A DNA stretch of 64,000 bases from a bacterium 336/3 (GTDB taxonomy: Bacteria; Bacteroidota; Bacteroidia; Cytophagales; Thermonemataceae): positions 4,048,551-4,112,550 of the forward strand of contig LJIE01000001.1 of NCBI GenBank assembly GCA_001281695.1. Reading direction: 5' to 3'. Shown in pieces: positions 15,234 through 24,346 of the stretch; positions within the stretch are counted from its first letter, which is position 1, and every line of letters begins with the position of its first letter. Made by a program: the position numbers and the translations under genes. The notes below the pieces were generated by a model. It saw only the letters and a list, made by a program, of their open reading frames with translations, made no database searches and was not told the DNA's origin.

Positions 15234-16469
15234 ATGACAACGACTACACACATTTCGACACAAGAGGCTATTGCTTTAGAAGACCGTTATGGAGCTCACA
15301 ACTATCACCCATTGCCTGTGGTGCTTTCTAAAGGAGAGGGTGTTTTTCTTTGGGATGTAGAAGGAAAACGTTATTTCGATTTTCTTTCGGCATATAGTGC
15401 TGTCAATCAAGGTCATTGTCATCCTCGTATTATTCAGGCTCTTATAGAGCAAGCTCAAACACTTACCCTTACTTCAAGAGCATTTCATAATGACAAGTTA
15501 GGCGTTTTTGAAAAATATATCACAGAATATTTTGGTTACGACAAAGTTCTGATGATGAACTCTGGTGCTGAAGCCAATGAAACAGCTTTAAAGTTAGCTC
15601 GTAAATGGGGTTATCAGAAAAAAGGTATTCCTGAAAACAAAGCCATTATTTTGGCTGTAAAACGCAATTTTCATGGTAGAACGCTTGCTATTATTTCTGC
15701 TTCTACTGACAAGACTGCTACCAAAGATTTTGGTCCTTTTATGGATGGTTTCCAAGTAATTGAATATAATGACATCACAGCTCTTGAAACAGCTCTCCAA
15801 AATCCTCATGTTTGTGGTTTTTGGGTAGAACCTATTCAAGGTGAAGCAGGAGTTTTTGTACCAGATGATGGATATTTGGCTAAATCTGCCGAATTATGTA
15901 AGAAACATAATGTTTTATTCATGGTAGATGAAGTACAAACTGGTGTAGGCAGAACAGGAAAACTGATTGCTTCTCATCATGAAAATGTACAACCCGATAT
16001 GCTTATTTTAGGAAAAGCTCTTTCTGGAGGAACCTATCCTGTTTCAGCAGTTTTGGCAAATGATGAAGTGATGCTTTGTATCAAACCTGGTGAACATGGT
16101 TCTACATTTGGCGGTAACCCAATTGCTTGTGCTGTAGCCATGGCTGCCTTAGAAGTGATTAAGGATGAGAAACTTATAGAGAATGCAGATAAAATGGGTG
16201 AGATATTTAGAGGCAGAATGAGAGCTTTGATGCAACGTTACCCTGAAAAAGTATCAGCTGTTCGTGGAAAAGGTTTGCTCAATGCCATTGATATCAAAGA
16301 AAAAGATGGAAAAACAGCTTGGGATGTTTGTTTGGCTATGAAAGAAGTCGGTTTGCTTGCCAAACCGACTCATGGAGATAAAATTCGTTTTGCTCCTCCT
16401 CTTATCATTACTGAAAGCCAAATGGATGAAGCTTGTAGTATTATTGAAACAATCATTGCAAATTACTAA
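15234..16469 (+). CDS. rocD: Ornithine--oxo-acid aminotransferase
   Basis: The protein has 411 residues of the class III PLP aminotransferase fold. The PLP lysine is Lys261 in [10 protein letters not shown], with Asp232 in [13 protein letters not shown] holding the pyridine nitrogen. [19 protein letters not shown] and [13 protein letters not shown] are typical of ornithine aminotransferase. It transfers the delta-amino group of ornithine to 2-oxoglutarate, giving glutamate semialdehyde for proline or glutamate metabolism in the cytoplasm. It is a single gene with a strong terminator downstream. Confidence 0.93.
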   Translation: MTTTTHISTQEAIALEDRYGAHNYHPLPVVLSKGEGVFLWDVEGKRYFDFLSAYSAVNQGHCHPRIIQALIEQAQTLTLTSRAFHNDKLGVFEKYITEYFGYDKVLMMNSGAEANETALKLARKWGYQKKGIPENKAIILAVKRNFHGRTLAIISASTDKTATKDFGPFMDGFQVIEYNDITALETALQNPHVCGFWVEPIQGEAGVFVPDDGYLAKSAELCKKHNVLFMVDEVQTGVGRTGKLIASHHENVQPDMLILGKALSGGTYPVSAVLANDEVMLCIKPGEHGSTFGGNPIACAVAMAALEVIKDEKLIENADKMGEIFRGRMRALMQRYPEKVSAVRGKGLLNAIDIKEKDGKTAWDVCLAMKEVGLLAKPTHGDKIRFAPPLIITESQMDEACSIIETIIANY

Positions 16470-16474
16470 ACTAC

Positions 16475-16502
16475 AAAAAGCCAGCTTTTAGCTGGCTTTT
16501 TT
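16475..16502. terminator. Bidirectional terminator after rocD
   Basis: AAAAAGCCAGC, loop TTTTA, GCTGGCTTTTTT. It serves rocD on the plus strand and the convergent deacetylase-like gene on the minus strand. The same stem and loop recur at 18752-18777. Confidence 0.85.
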
Positions 16503-16507
16503 ATTGA

Positions 16508-17458
16508 CTATCTCTTTTTAGGCTTCAAAACAGGCTCATAAACTATATTCTGTCCACAAAGAGTATTTAAGCAAGTTACCAAGTTTTTGGTATGTAAGCC
16601 CAAAACTGAATTGTAATCATCTTTTCGATAGCCTCCAAACAGACCAAGTATCAAGGGAAGAGGTTTTTGTCGCTTTTCATCCAATTTCTTGACAAAGTCA
16701 TAGACAATATGGGCACATTCTATCCATTCGGCTGTGGTACACTGCCCTTTGGTATCATCATCTTCATGGCTATCAGCTCCATGACAAAAAACCACATATT
16801 CAATGCGTTTTTCGTTGATAGCATCTCTCAACAAACCCAACTCACGCCTTAAATTGCTGATAAACTTTTGGTGTTTGTCTTCAGGATTGATATTACCAAT
16901 TCCTTTGGGAATAGCCAAATTCAAATCAGAAACAAACTTTCGAGCATCTTCGATGCTGTTTCCGAAATGCCCATCAAGGTCTATATAAGCACCTCGTTTG
17001 CCAGTTTCCCTAAAAACTTTGACAGAAGCAATTACCTGCCCCGAAAAAGTACAATATCCCAAACCATGCTCTGGTAAGGCATGGTGGAAACCACAAGCAG
17101 GGTTAAAAGTTACTTTTTCTGGGTTTTCCAAAGCAAATTTAATAGCATGATACAAACTGGCATTGGTGTATCGAATAGTTTCGGCGAATTGTGGCGACCA
17201 GTCCAGATTGCTACTTTTAGTCCAAAGACGTTTTCCTGCAAAGAAACCATCTACATACTCTCTTGTATGAGCTAAATAAAACTCTTCTTGTGAGAAGGGT
17301 TTGAAATCGTCTTTGATGGTAAAATGCCCAGATAGTTTGTTTCTTTCAAGAAAGTTCAGTAACAATTTAGGCTTTTGGGGAGATTTGGACACATTCTTCC
17401 CATTATTCTTCAATACCATATTTTCATGGTAGAAGGTATATATTTGTGCATTTCGCAT
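16508..17458 (-). CDS. Histone-deacetylase-superfamily protein, copy 1
   Basis: The protein has 316 residues from the ATG at 17458, chosen because the paralogue at 18687 starts at the same residue (MRxxQxYTFYxExMVLK). HDAC-fold residues are all present: the tandem histidines in GFHHA, the zinc ligands Asp and His in DLDGHFGN, the third ligand Asp in GADSHEDD, and the Gly-Gly-Tyr in FGGYRKDD. Relatives deacetylate acetyl-lysine, acetylpolyamines or other acylamides; the substrate is not predictable here. A promoter at 17689-17719 gives a leader of about 225 nt. Confidence 0.8.
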   Translation of the reverse strand: MRNAQIYTFYHENMVLKNNGKNVSKSPQKPKLLLNFLERNKLSGHFTIKDDFKPFSQEEFYLAHTREYVDGFFAGKRLWTKSSNLDWSPQFAETIRYTNASLYHAIKFALENPEKVTFNPACGFHHALPEHGLGYCTFSGQVIASVKVFRETGKRGAYIDLDGHFGNSIEDARKFVSDLNLAIPKGIGNINPEDKHQKFISNLRRELGLLRDAINEKRIEYVVFCHGADSHEDDDTKGQCTTAEWIECAHIVYDFVKKLDEKRQKPLPLILGLFGGYRKDDYNSVLGLHTKNLVTCLNTLCGQNIVYEPVLKPKKR

Positions 17459-17590
17459 GATTTTCAGGTTTAAATATCTCAAATAGGAAATACATCTCCA
17501 TAAGCATATAGAGATGAAAAAATGAAATACCTTGCCTGAAACAGCTAAAATCTGTCAGTGATAAAAATTACTTAAAAGAAAATGAAATGC

Positions 17591-17614
17591 TCAAACAAGG
17601 TACTATTTGTTTGA
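17591..17614 (-). promoter_or_regulatory. Hairpin overlapping the end of a leader ORF
   Basis: Perfect 8-bp arms TCAAACAA and TTGTTTGA with an 8-nt loop lie inside the leader of deacetylase copy 1. One arm contains the last sense codons of the short ORF at 17603-17668, an arrangement seen in translation-sensitive leaders. Confidence 0.35.
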
Positions 17615-17668
17615 ACTATCGGGTGGAAAAAGACGGGCAAAGCCGAGAATAATACAAAACTGTTTCAT
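17603..17668 (-). CDS. Possible 21-residue leader peptide ORF
   Basis: ATG at 17668 to TAG at 17603 encodes a 21-residue peptide beginning MKQFCIILGFARLFPP. It starts about 15 nt after the start point predicted from the promoter at 17689-17719. Its last codons form one arm of the hairpin at 17591-17614. No family is recognised. It may be translated as a leader peptide or be a chance ORF in a structured RNA. Confidence 0.3.
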   Translation of the reverse strand: MKQFCIILGFARLFPPDSSNK

Positions 17669-17688
17669 AGTTATACACTTTTATGTTG

Positions 17689-17719
17689 CAAAGATAATTG
17701 CTTTCTCAATTATCTACAA
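17689..17719 (-). promoter_or_regulatory. Promoter of deacetylase-like copy 1
   Basis: On the minus strand TTTG (17719-17716), a 19-bp spacer and TAtcTTTG (17696-17689) form a full Bacteroidota promoter match. It lies in the gap between the two paralogues, so copy 1 can be expressed independently. Confidence 0.65.
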
Positions 17720-17742
17720 ATTATTTTGTTATTATTAGCAAT

Positions 17743-18687
17743 CTACTTAGGCATCAAAACAGGCTCAAATTTAATTTCTTGCCCACAAAGTGTATTGAGA
17801 CAAATTACTAAATCTTTGACATGTAAACCCAAAACTGAATCATAATCGTCTTTACGGTAGCCTCCAAACAAGCATAATACAAGCGGAATAGACTTGTTCA
17901 GCTTTTCATCTATTTTCTTGACAAAATCATAGAATATCTCAGCACACATTATCCATTCTTGCGTATTACATTGTCCTCTAGTATCATCATCTTCATGACT
18001 ATCAGCACCATGACAAAAAACAAGATAGTTAATTTGATCTTCTAAAATAGCTGTTTCAAGAATGTTCAACTCTCTCTTAAAATTATCAATGTATCTCTCG
18101 TGGCTTCCAGAAGGATTGATATTTCCAAAACCTTTGGGAATAGCCTCATTCAAATCTTCTACAAAATTTCTAGAATCTTCAATACTATTACCAAAATGCC
18201 CGTCTAAATCTATATAAGCTCCTTTCATACCTGTTTCCCTGAATATTTTTATAGAAGCTATCACCTGTCCTGAAAAAGTACAATACCCCATACCATACAT
18301 GGGTTGAGCATGGTGGAAACCACTCACAGGACTAAAACAAACACTTTCTGGATTTTTTAAGGCAAACTTAATTGCCTCATATAAACTCGCATTGGTGTAT
18401 TGAACGGTTTCTACAAATTGAGGTGACCATTCCAAATTATTACTTTCCGCCAAAGGCTTTTTACCTACAAAGAAACTATCTACATAATTCTGAGTATGAG
18501 CTATATAAAACTCTTCTTTTGTGAAAGACTCAAAGTTTTGATGGATTTCAAGATATTTGAGAAGTTCATTTTTTTCAAGGAAGTCGAGAAACCACTTAGG
18601 TTTTTGAGGCGATTTAGAAAAGTTTTTTTCACTCTCTTTCAAAACCATTTTCTCATTATAAAAAGTGTATAATTGAGATTTTCGCAT
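17743..18687 (-). CDS. Histone-deacetylase-superfamily protein, copy 2
   Basis: This 314-residue protein aligns with copy 1 end to end almost without gaps. Conserved blocks include FSKSPQKPK, NASLYEAIKFAL, GFHHAQP, GYCTFSGQVIAS, DLDGHFGNSIED and FCHGADSHEDDDT. All zinc ligands and the catalytic histidines and tyrosine are kept, so both copies look active. Divergence is concentrated in residues 30-110 and 200-235. It probably arose by tandem duplication. A -7-like TAatTTTG lies at 18736-18729 on the minus strand, without a well-spaced -33 element. Confidence 0.8.
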   Translation of the reverse strand: MRKSQLYTFYNEKMVLKESEKNFSKSPQKPKWFLDFLEKNELLKYLEIHQNFESFTKEEFYIAHTQNYVDSFFVGKKPLAESNNLEWSPQFVETVQYTNASLYEAIKFALKNPESVCFSPVSGFHHAQPMYGMGYCTFSGQVIASIKIFRETGMKGAYIDLDGHFGNSIEDSRNFVEDLNEAIPKGFGNINPSGSHERYIDNFKRELNILETAILEDQINYLVFCHGADSHEDDDTRGQCNTQEWIMCAEIFYDFVKKIDEKLNKSIPLVLCLFGGYRKDDYDSVLGLHVKDLVICLNTLCGQEIKFEPVLMPK

Positions 18688-18751
18688 AGACCATATTTTT
18701 ATAAATATGTTGATTTATAGCTATCTTACAAAATTAAGTTTTATAAAACAA

Positions 18752-18777
18752 CAAAGCCAGCTTTTAGCTGGCTTTTT
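18752..18777 (-). terminator. Terminator of the CHAT-protease gene
   Basis: AAAGCCAGC, loop TTTTA, GCTGGCTTT, flanked by a T run. It lies just beyond the stop of the 1,410-residue gene on the minus strand, and is the same hairpin as at 16475-16502. Confidence 0.75.
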
Positions 18778-18782
18778 GTACT

Positions 18783-21700
18783 TTAGTTCATCCCTATCAT
18801 ATTGAATGCTCCCCAATACAATGGGTTTTTATATTTGAGTTTTATCACTTTTTGAGCTTCTCTGAAAGCCTCTCGTTTATTACCTGTTTTTGCCCATTTC
18901 TGATAAAATGCTATCATCATATTGGCTGTGGCTTCATCATCTACTTTAAACAAACTGAAAATAACCGTTTTAGCTCCTGCAATCATAAATGAACGTTGCA
19001 AACCGTAAACGCCCTCTCCTACTTTATTTTGTCCTACACCTGTTTCGCATGCCGAAATAATTACCAATTCTGTTTTGGAAAGAGGTAAATCAATTACTTC
19101 GTAGGCTGTCAAAACGCCCTCTTTTGTATGATAATCTGTTTTTTCAGACTCCATTAAATCTCCTGCTCCTTCTAGAAGCAAACCTGCTCTCAATAAAGGA
19201 TTCTGACTTGTTTGGTTTTTCTGTAAACCAAATTCATCTGATTCGGGTGTATTTTCTTCAAAAAAACCATGTGTAGCCAAATGTAAAATAGTAGGATTTT
19301 GTACACTTTTTACTTTTTGTTCAGAAGCATCTTTACCAGTAAAGAGCTCAAAATCAATCTTTTTACCTTTCAAAATATTTCCAATTTGTTTTACTTCTTT
19401 TTCTGTACCTTTCAAATCTACCACTTTTGAACCTTTTATTTTGGAATAATAACTTGGATTGCCTACTAAAAATGCTCTTTGATTTTCTTTGTTGATAGGC
19501 GATTCGGGCTTCAGAGATTCTTCTGTTGAACTTAAATACCAAATATCCTGATAATCAAAAACATATACTTTTCCATTGAGTAATGTCGCTACATTCAATT
19601 CATTGTAAATACCATCAGGAGAAAAATAAATTTTCTTGTTTTTTCCTGTTTTTTCTTCAATATTTTTCCAAAGTTTATTGTAAGAGTTTTTATCATTTTT
19701 CTTGAAACGAATGGAATTTCGATAAAAATTCAAAGCTTCTTTTTCTAATTCATTTCCATTGGATAACAATACATATTCAGGAGCTTTTTGTGTATTAGGT
19801 GTTAAAATTAAGGCTGCATAATGCACCGAATCTGTAAATCCATTTTCAAACCATCTGAAACGTACAATTTCTACTGCCACTTCATTTTTTTTCAGGTTTT
19901 TCTGAACATCTTGCCATTTTACCACATTTTTCTGGAAACTATTTTTGAACGTTGTAGATTTTTCAAGAAGCTGTTTTTCAAGCTTTTCAACTGATATAAT
20001 TAATTTCTCGACTTCTTTATCTTCTTCTTTTACATTTGCCATCAAAGATGCTAATTCCTCTTTTTGGTCAATCCATTGCTGATAAACAACCTTTACAGAA
20101 TCATTTTCTGTTTGATTAATGCTCTGACGAAGTTTATTTGAGTATTTTAAAAGTAAACCCTTGTTTGCCAAAGTATTGTTGTATAATTCTCCCAAAAGCT
20201 CTGGATTTGTTTTTGCCTGAGCAAAAGCCAAACTATGGAAGAACTCAAAGTCACTTTGAATTTCTTGCCAGTAACGTTCTTTTTCTTGTTCGCTAAGAGC
20301 AGGGAAATAACTTTGCACAAAACCCTGATATTTTTTAAGATTTTCAAGTGTAATTTGATTGGCTTTTGCATAATCCTGATTGCTAAATGCCAATCGGGCT
20401 ATTTTGCTTTGAGCCTTTACAAAAGAGGGATGTGATTTATCAAAAGCTTTTTTGTAAATTTCTCCTGCTTGTGTGTAATAACGTTCAGCATCTGTATTTT
20501 TCTTATTTTTAAGAGCAATATCACCTCTCAATAAATCTATTTCAGCTTTTTCTATGTTTCGTTTACTTGTTTTTTCTACCCAAATAGCAGAAGCTTGTGC
20601 CAGTAATGCATCTGCTTTTGTCAAACTATCTGCATCAGCATAGATAACAGCCAAATTTTTGAGTGTTTCGGCATAAAGTTGGTGTTTCTCTCCAAGTTTT
20701 TTCAGAGCTATTTCTTTACTTTTTTCTAAAAGGTTTATAATTTCTTCTTTAGGTGTTTTTTTAAGCAAGAACCTAACATTTGCCAAACTTGTAAGTGTTG
20801 GAATCATGGCTACACTTTCTTCTCCAAGTGTATTTTTTTTGATAGTAGAAATGTCTAAAAGTGCTTTTTCAGCTTTGTATAAACTAAATACATTTTGATA
20901 AAACTCTGTCATTTGCTCCAAATAATCAGCATAAATGAGTGTATTCTTGCCATATACTTTTTCTGTGATTTCTTCCGAAACTCTCATCTGTTTCTCTACT
21001 GCATCATATTTCCCTTGAATTAAATACAGTTTAGCTAACAAATTGAGTGGTGCGATTAGTTTAGGCGTTTTTTTGCCATAACGCAATTCATAATTGTTAA
21101 TGGCTTGACGAAGTAAATTTTCAGCTTTCTTAAAATCTGCTTTTACCATATAAATCTGAGCTAAATCTTCCATTGATTTGGTTGATTCAGTAAGTGCTTT
21201 TTCTTTTTTACGTTGATAAATACGCCCTGCCTGACGCAAAAGGTCTTCAGATTCTTCGTACAAACCCATTTTAGCATATACTCTTGCTTTTAGGGAAAGA
21301 GCATTGGCATACTGAACTGAACGTTTTCCATATTTTTTACGAAGTAAAACTCCTGCTTTTTGAGCGTTTTCTTCTGCTTCAGTATAATTATGTTTTCTAA
21401 GCAACAAGCCTGCTTTTTTCAGAAGGTGTTCTCCAAAAGCTGCTCCCTTTTCTCCATATCTTTTAAGTATCTCATTTTCTACAAAAGCAAGATATTTACC
21501 CGCCTCTTCATAACTTTCAGTAATGTCCAAATAACGTTGCAAATGGTCGTTTACCTCAATATAATTTTTATGTGATGGCAACCACTCTTCCACAAAAAAT
21601 AAATACTGCTTTTTGGCATAATATTCTTTTACTTCTGGTAATGCCGATGTATGAGAAATTTGGAAATCAGCCCAACGAATACGAGCCAGATTTGTATTCA

Positions 21701-23015
21701 AAGCATCTTCTCCAAAATTTTCTAAATACCCCAAATATGCTCCTTTTAACTCTTCATCAGCTTGACTGATGTCTTGCTCTGTTTTCAAATCATGTATTTG
21801 AGATAAGTATTCGTAGCCTGTTATACGTAAAGCGTGTTTTTGAGGTAGTAAGCTATCCGAAAGGCTGATAATATTTTGAAAAACAGGTTTGGCTTTATCT
21901 GATTTTTGGGCTACAAAAAGATTTTCAGCTTCCTGAAATTCTTTTTTAATTCTGTAATAATGATTTTTTTGAGGATAGTATTTATCCATCGTTTTTTGGA
22001 ATAATGCAGCTATTTTATCTTTTTTCTCTTTTGTTTCAAGTGGTTGTGTGATAGTTGTATCTACATTTTGTTTTACTTCTAATGTGTCTGTATCATCATC
22101 TTTATCATTATCAGGTTCATCTTTATCTGTAACTTCCGAACTGCTTAGTTTTTTATTATTTTTTTGAAGTTGTAAAACTTTCAGTTGTGCCTCTAAACTA
22201 AGTGTGTGAGTAGGATTTAGGCTTTGTGCAACTAATTTATAAAATGGGATAGCCTTTTGAGGTTCTGAAAGGTTTTCGTAGTTTTGAGCTATCCAAAAAT
22301 TATATTGAGCCAGTTCAGGGCTACTTTTTCCCGCCAGTTTTTTAATTCTTTCAGCATCTTTTTTAAACAAAGAATCTGCAAGCAGATAATCACCTTTCTC
22401 TGCAATTATCTGTAATTTAATTATTTGCAATTCAACAAATTGTTGCTCCCTGTAATTGATATCATTTTTAGAGGTTTTTTCTTTATTACCCAAATAGTTT
22501 ACTTTTTTATTCTGAGCTTTTTCCCAAAAAGGAATCAGCCAAGCAATTTGTTTTTCTGCTTCATTGAGTTTCCCTGTTGCCAAACAAATTTTCACATAAC
22601 GAGTACGTGCATCTGCGAGTAACAAAGAATCTTGAGCAGGAAGTTTCATCGGCTTTTCTAGCAACAAAGAGGCATCTTTGTATTTATTAGCTTTCATGAG
22701 CATATCAGCATAACGCAAAGCCGTCATACTTGCCAGATAAGGCTCTTTATCATCTAACTTAATTTTCGAAAAAGATTTTTCAAATCCCACAAAGTTCTTT
22801 TGAGATTCATAAATCATAGATTTCAGAATCCAATACCACGATTCTGGCAATTTTTCTTTGGTATTTTCTTTCAATTCTTTTTCTAAACTTGCAAGAGCTT
22901 TGTCGTACTTACCCGATTGATAATTTTTAAGCGTCTTGGCATAGGCATTTTCGTAAGTTTGGGCAAAAGAAGTACCCAATAAACTAACGAAGAAAAGGGT
23001 GTAAATCCATTTCAT
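18783..23015 (-). CDS. Exported TPR-CHAT domain peptidase-like protein
   Basis: The protein has 1,410 residues from the ATG at 23015, which begins a signal peptide (MKWIYTLFFVSLLGTSFAQ). A longer TTG-start frame would overlap kbl and hide that signal. TPR-like helical repeats fill most of residues 20-950, interrupted by an acidic stretch near 300 (DEPDNDKDDDTDT). The C-terminal CHAT domain (about 1100-1410) has the dyad His1249 in LHLATHGFF and Cys1323 in ISACETG. CHAT peptidases are caspase-like; the TPRs probably bind partners. The signal peptide places it in the periplasm or at the surface. A possible -7 element, TAaaTTTG, lies at 23121-23114. Confidence 0.85.
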   Translation of the reverse strand: MKWIYTLFFVSLLGTSFAQTYENAYAKTLKNYQSGKYDKALASLEKELKENTKEKLPESWYWILKSMIYESQKNFVGFEKSFSKIKLDDKEPYLASMTALRYADMLMKANKYKDASLLLEKPMKLPAQDSLLLADARTRYVKICLATGKLNEAEKQIAWLIPFWEKAQNKKVNYLGNKEKTSKNDINYREQQFVELQIIKLQIIAEKGDYLLADSLFKKDAERIKKLAGKSSPELAQYNFWIAQNYENLSEPQKAIPFYKLVAQSLNPTHTLSLEAQLKVLQLQKNNKKLSSSEVTDKDEPDNDKDDDTDTLEVKQNVDTTITQPLETKEKKDKIAALFQKTMDKYYPQKNHYYRIKKEFQEAENLFVAQKSDKAKPVFQNIISLSDSLLPQKHALRITGYEYLSQIHDLKTEQDISQADEELKGAYLGYLENFGEDALNTNLARIRWADFQISHTSALPEVKEYYAKKQYLFFVEEWLPSHKNYIEVNDHLQRYLDITESYEEAGKYLAFVENEILKRYGEKGAAFGEHLLKKAGLLLRKHNYTEAEENAQKAGVLLRKKYGKRSVQYANALSLKARVYAKMGLYEESEDLLRQAGRIYQRKKEKALTESTKSMEDLAQIYMVKADFKKAENLLRQAINNYELRYGKKTPKLIAPLNLLAKLYLIQGKYDAVEKQMRVSEEITEKVYGKNTLIYADYLEQMTEFYQNVFSLYKAEKALLDISTIKKNTLGEESVAMIPTLTSLANVRFLLKKTPKEEIINLLEKSKEIALKKLGEKHQLYAETLKNLAVIYADADSLTKADALLAQASAIWVEKTSKRNIEKAEIDLLRGDIALKNKKNTDAERYYTQAGEIYKKAFDKSHPSFVKAQSKIARLAFSNQDYAKANQITLENLKKYQGFVQSYFPALSEQEKERYWQEIQSDFEFFHSLAFAQAKTNPELLGELYNNTLANKGLLLKYSNKLRQSINQTENDSVKVVYQQWIDQKEELASLMANVKEEDKEVEKLIISVEKLEKQLLEKSTTFKNSFQKNVVKWQDVQKNLKKNEVAVEIVRFRWFENGFTDSVHYAALILTPNTQKAPEYVLLSNGNELEKEALNFYRNSIRFKKNDKNSYNKLWKNIEEKTGKNKKIYFSPDGIYNELNVATLLNGKVYVFDYQDIWYLSSTEESLKPESPINKENQRAFLVGNPSYYSKIKGSKVVDLKGTEKEVKQIGNILKGKKIDFELFTGKDASEQKVKSVQNPTILHLATHGFFEENTPESDEFGLQKNQTSQNPLLRAGLLLEGAGDLMESEKTDYHTKEGVLTAYEVIDLPLSKTELVIISACETGVGQNKVGEGVYGLQRSFMIAGAKTVIFSLFKVDDEATANMMIAFYQKWAKTGNKREAFREAQKVIKLKYKNPLYWGAFNMIGMN

Positions 23016-23136
23016 AAATTCAGTGTAGTTTTGTTTAATGCAATTTACAAAAGTTTCTGATATTTTGTCTTTTACATGATTTTTCTGATATTTACAAGCC
23101 TTTCGGACATACGCAAATTTAAACTCACTTATTGAT

Positions 23137-24321
23137 ATGTACACCAATCAAAGTACCTTAGCACAAGAGTTGCAAGACATTGAAAACAATGGTCTTTTCA
23201 AAAAAGAAAGAATTATTACTACTCCACAAGGAGCTGATATTGAAGCCAATGGTAAAGAAGTGATTAATTTTTGTGCAAACAACTATTTGGGGCTTTCATC
23301 ACACCCAAAAGTAGTTGAAGCAGCCAAAGCAGCCATTGACTCTCATGGTTTTGGAATGTCATCTGTTCGTTTTATTTGTGGAACACAAGATATTCATAAA
23401 ACCCTCGAAAAGAAGATTTCTGAGTTTTTGGGTACAGAAGATACCATTTTGTATGCTGCTGCCTTCGATGCCAATGGAGGTGTTTTTGAGCCTTTGTTCA
23501 ACGAACAGGATGCTATTATTTCCGATGAACTCAATCATGCTTCTATCATTGATGGTGTAAGACTTTGTAAAGCTCAACGCTTCCGTTACAAACATAACGA
23601 TATGGCAGATTTGGAAGCCAAACTCCAAGAAGCTAAAAATACAAGAAACAAGATTATTGTAACAGATGGCGTTTTCTCGATGGATGGAACGATTGCCCAA
23701 TTAGATAAAATTGTAGAATTAGCCGAAAAATACCAAGCCCTTGTGATGATTGACGAATGCCATGCTTCTGGTTTTATGGGAAAAACAGGCAGAGGTACAC
23801 ACGAACACAGAGGCGTGATGGGTAAAATTGACATCATTACAGGTACTTTGGGTAAGGCTTTGGGTGGAGCGATGGGTGGTTTTACAAGTGGTAAAAAAGA
23901 AATGATTGAGCTTTTACGCCAGCGTTCAAGACCTTATTTGTTCTCGAATGCCCTTGCTCCTGCCATTGTAGGTGCTTCGATTGCTGTATTGGATATGCTT
24001 TCTGAAACGACAACCCTCAGAGATAAACTTGAAGAAAACACCAAATATTTCCGTAGCAAAATTACAGAAGCAGGTTTTGATATAAAACCAGGTGAACATG
24101 CCATTGTACCTATTATGCTCTATGATGCTGTACTTGCTCAGAAAATGGCTGAAAAACTTTTGGATAAAGGTATTTATGTGGTTGGTTTCTTCTACCCTGT
24201 TGTACCCAAAGGGCAAGCCCGTATTCGTGTACAAATCTCAGCAGGACACGACAGACACCACCTCGATAAAGCCATCGCAGCATTTACCGAAGTTGGCAAA
24301 GAGTTGGGAGTTTTGAAATAA
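23137..24321 (+). CDS. kbl: Glycine C-acetyltransferase (2-amino-3-ketobutyrate CoA ligase)
   Basis: The protein has 394 residues of the alpha-oxoamine synthase PLP family. The PLP lysine is Lys240 in [54 protein letters not shown] and [17 protein letters not shown] are typical of Kbl rather than BioF or serine palmitoyltransferase. It cleaves 2-amino-3-oxobutyrate with CoA to glycine and acetyl-CoA in threonine catabolism, or runs in reverse. No threonine dehydrogenase is adjacent. It is divergent from the CHAT gene across 121 bp. Confidence 0.9.
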   Translation: MYTNQSTLAQELQDIENNGLFKKERIITTPQGADIEANGKEVINFCANNYLGLSSHPKVVEAAKAAIDSHGFGMSSVRFICGTQDIHKTLEKKISEFLGTEDTILYAAAFDANGGVFEPLFNEQDAIISDELNHASIIDGVRLCKAQRFRYKHNDMADLEAKLQEAKNTRNKIIVTDGVFSMDGTIAQLDKIVELAEKYQALVMIDECHASGFMGKTGRGTHEHRGVMGKIDIITGTLGKALGGAMGGFTSGKKEMIELLRQRSRPYLFSNALAPAIVGASIAVLDMLSETTTLRDKLEENTKYFRSKITEAGFDIKPGEHAIVPIMLYDAVLAQKMAEKLLDKGIYVVGFFYPVVPKGQARIRVQISAGHDRHHLDKAIAAFTEVGKELGVLK

Positions 24322-24346
24322 TTGAAAATCTAAACATAAATTCTCT

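Noticed and set aside
17483..17742. 6S RNA, RNase P or riboswitch in the gap between the two deacetylase-like genes
   Set aside because: Hairpins are present, but no conserved sequence of these RNA classes could be recognised. It is kept only as a candidate leader.
23016..23147. N-terminal extension of the CHAT protein from a TTG at 23147
   Set aside because: It overlaps the divergent kbl start and buries a clean signal peptide that begins at 23015.
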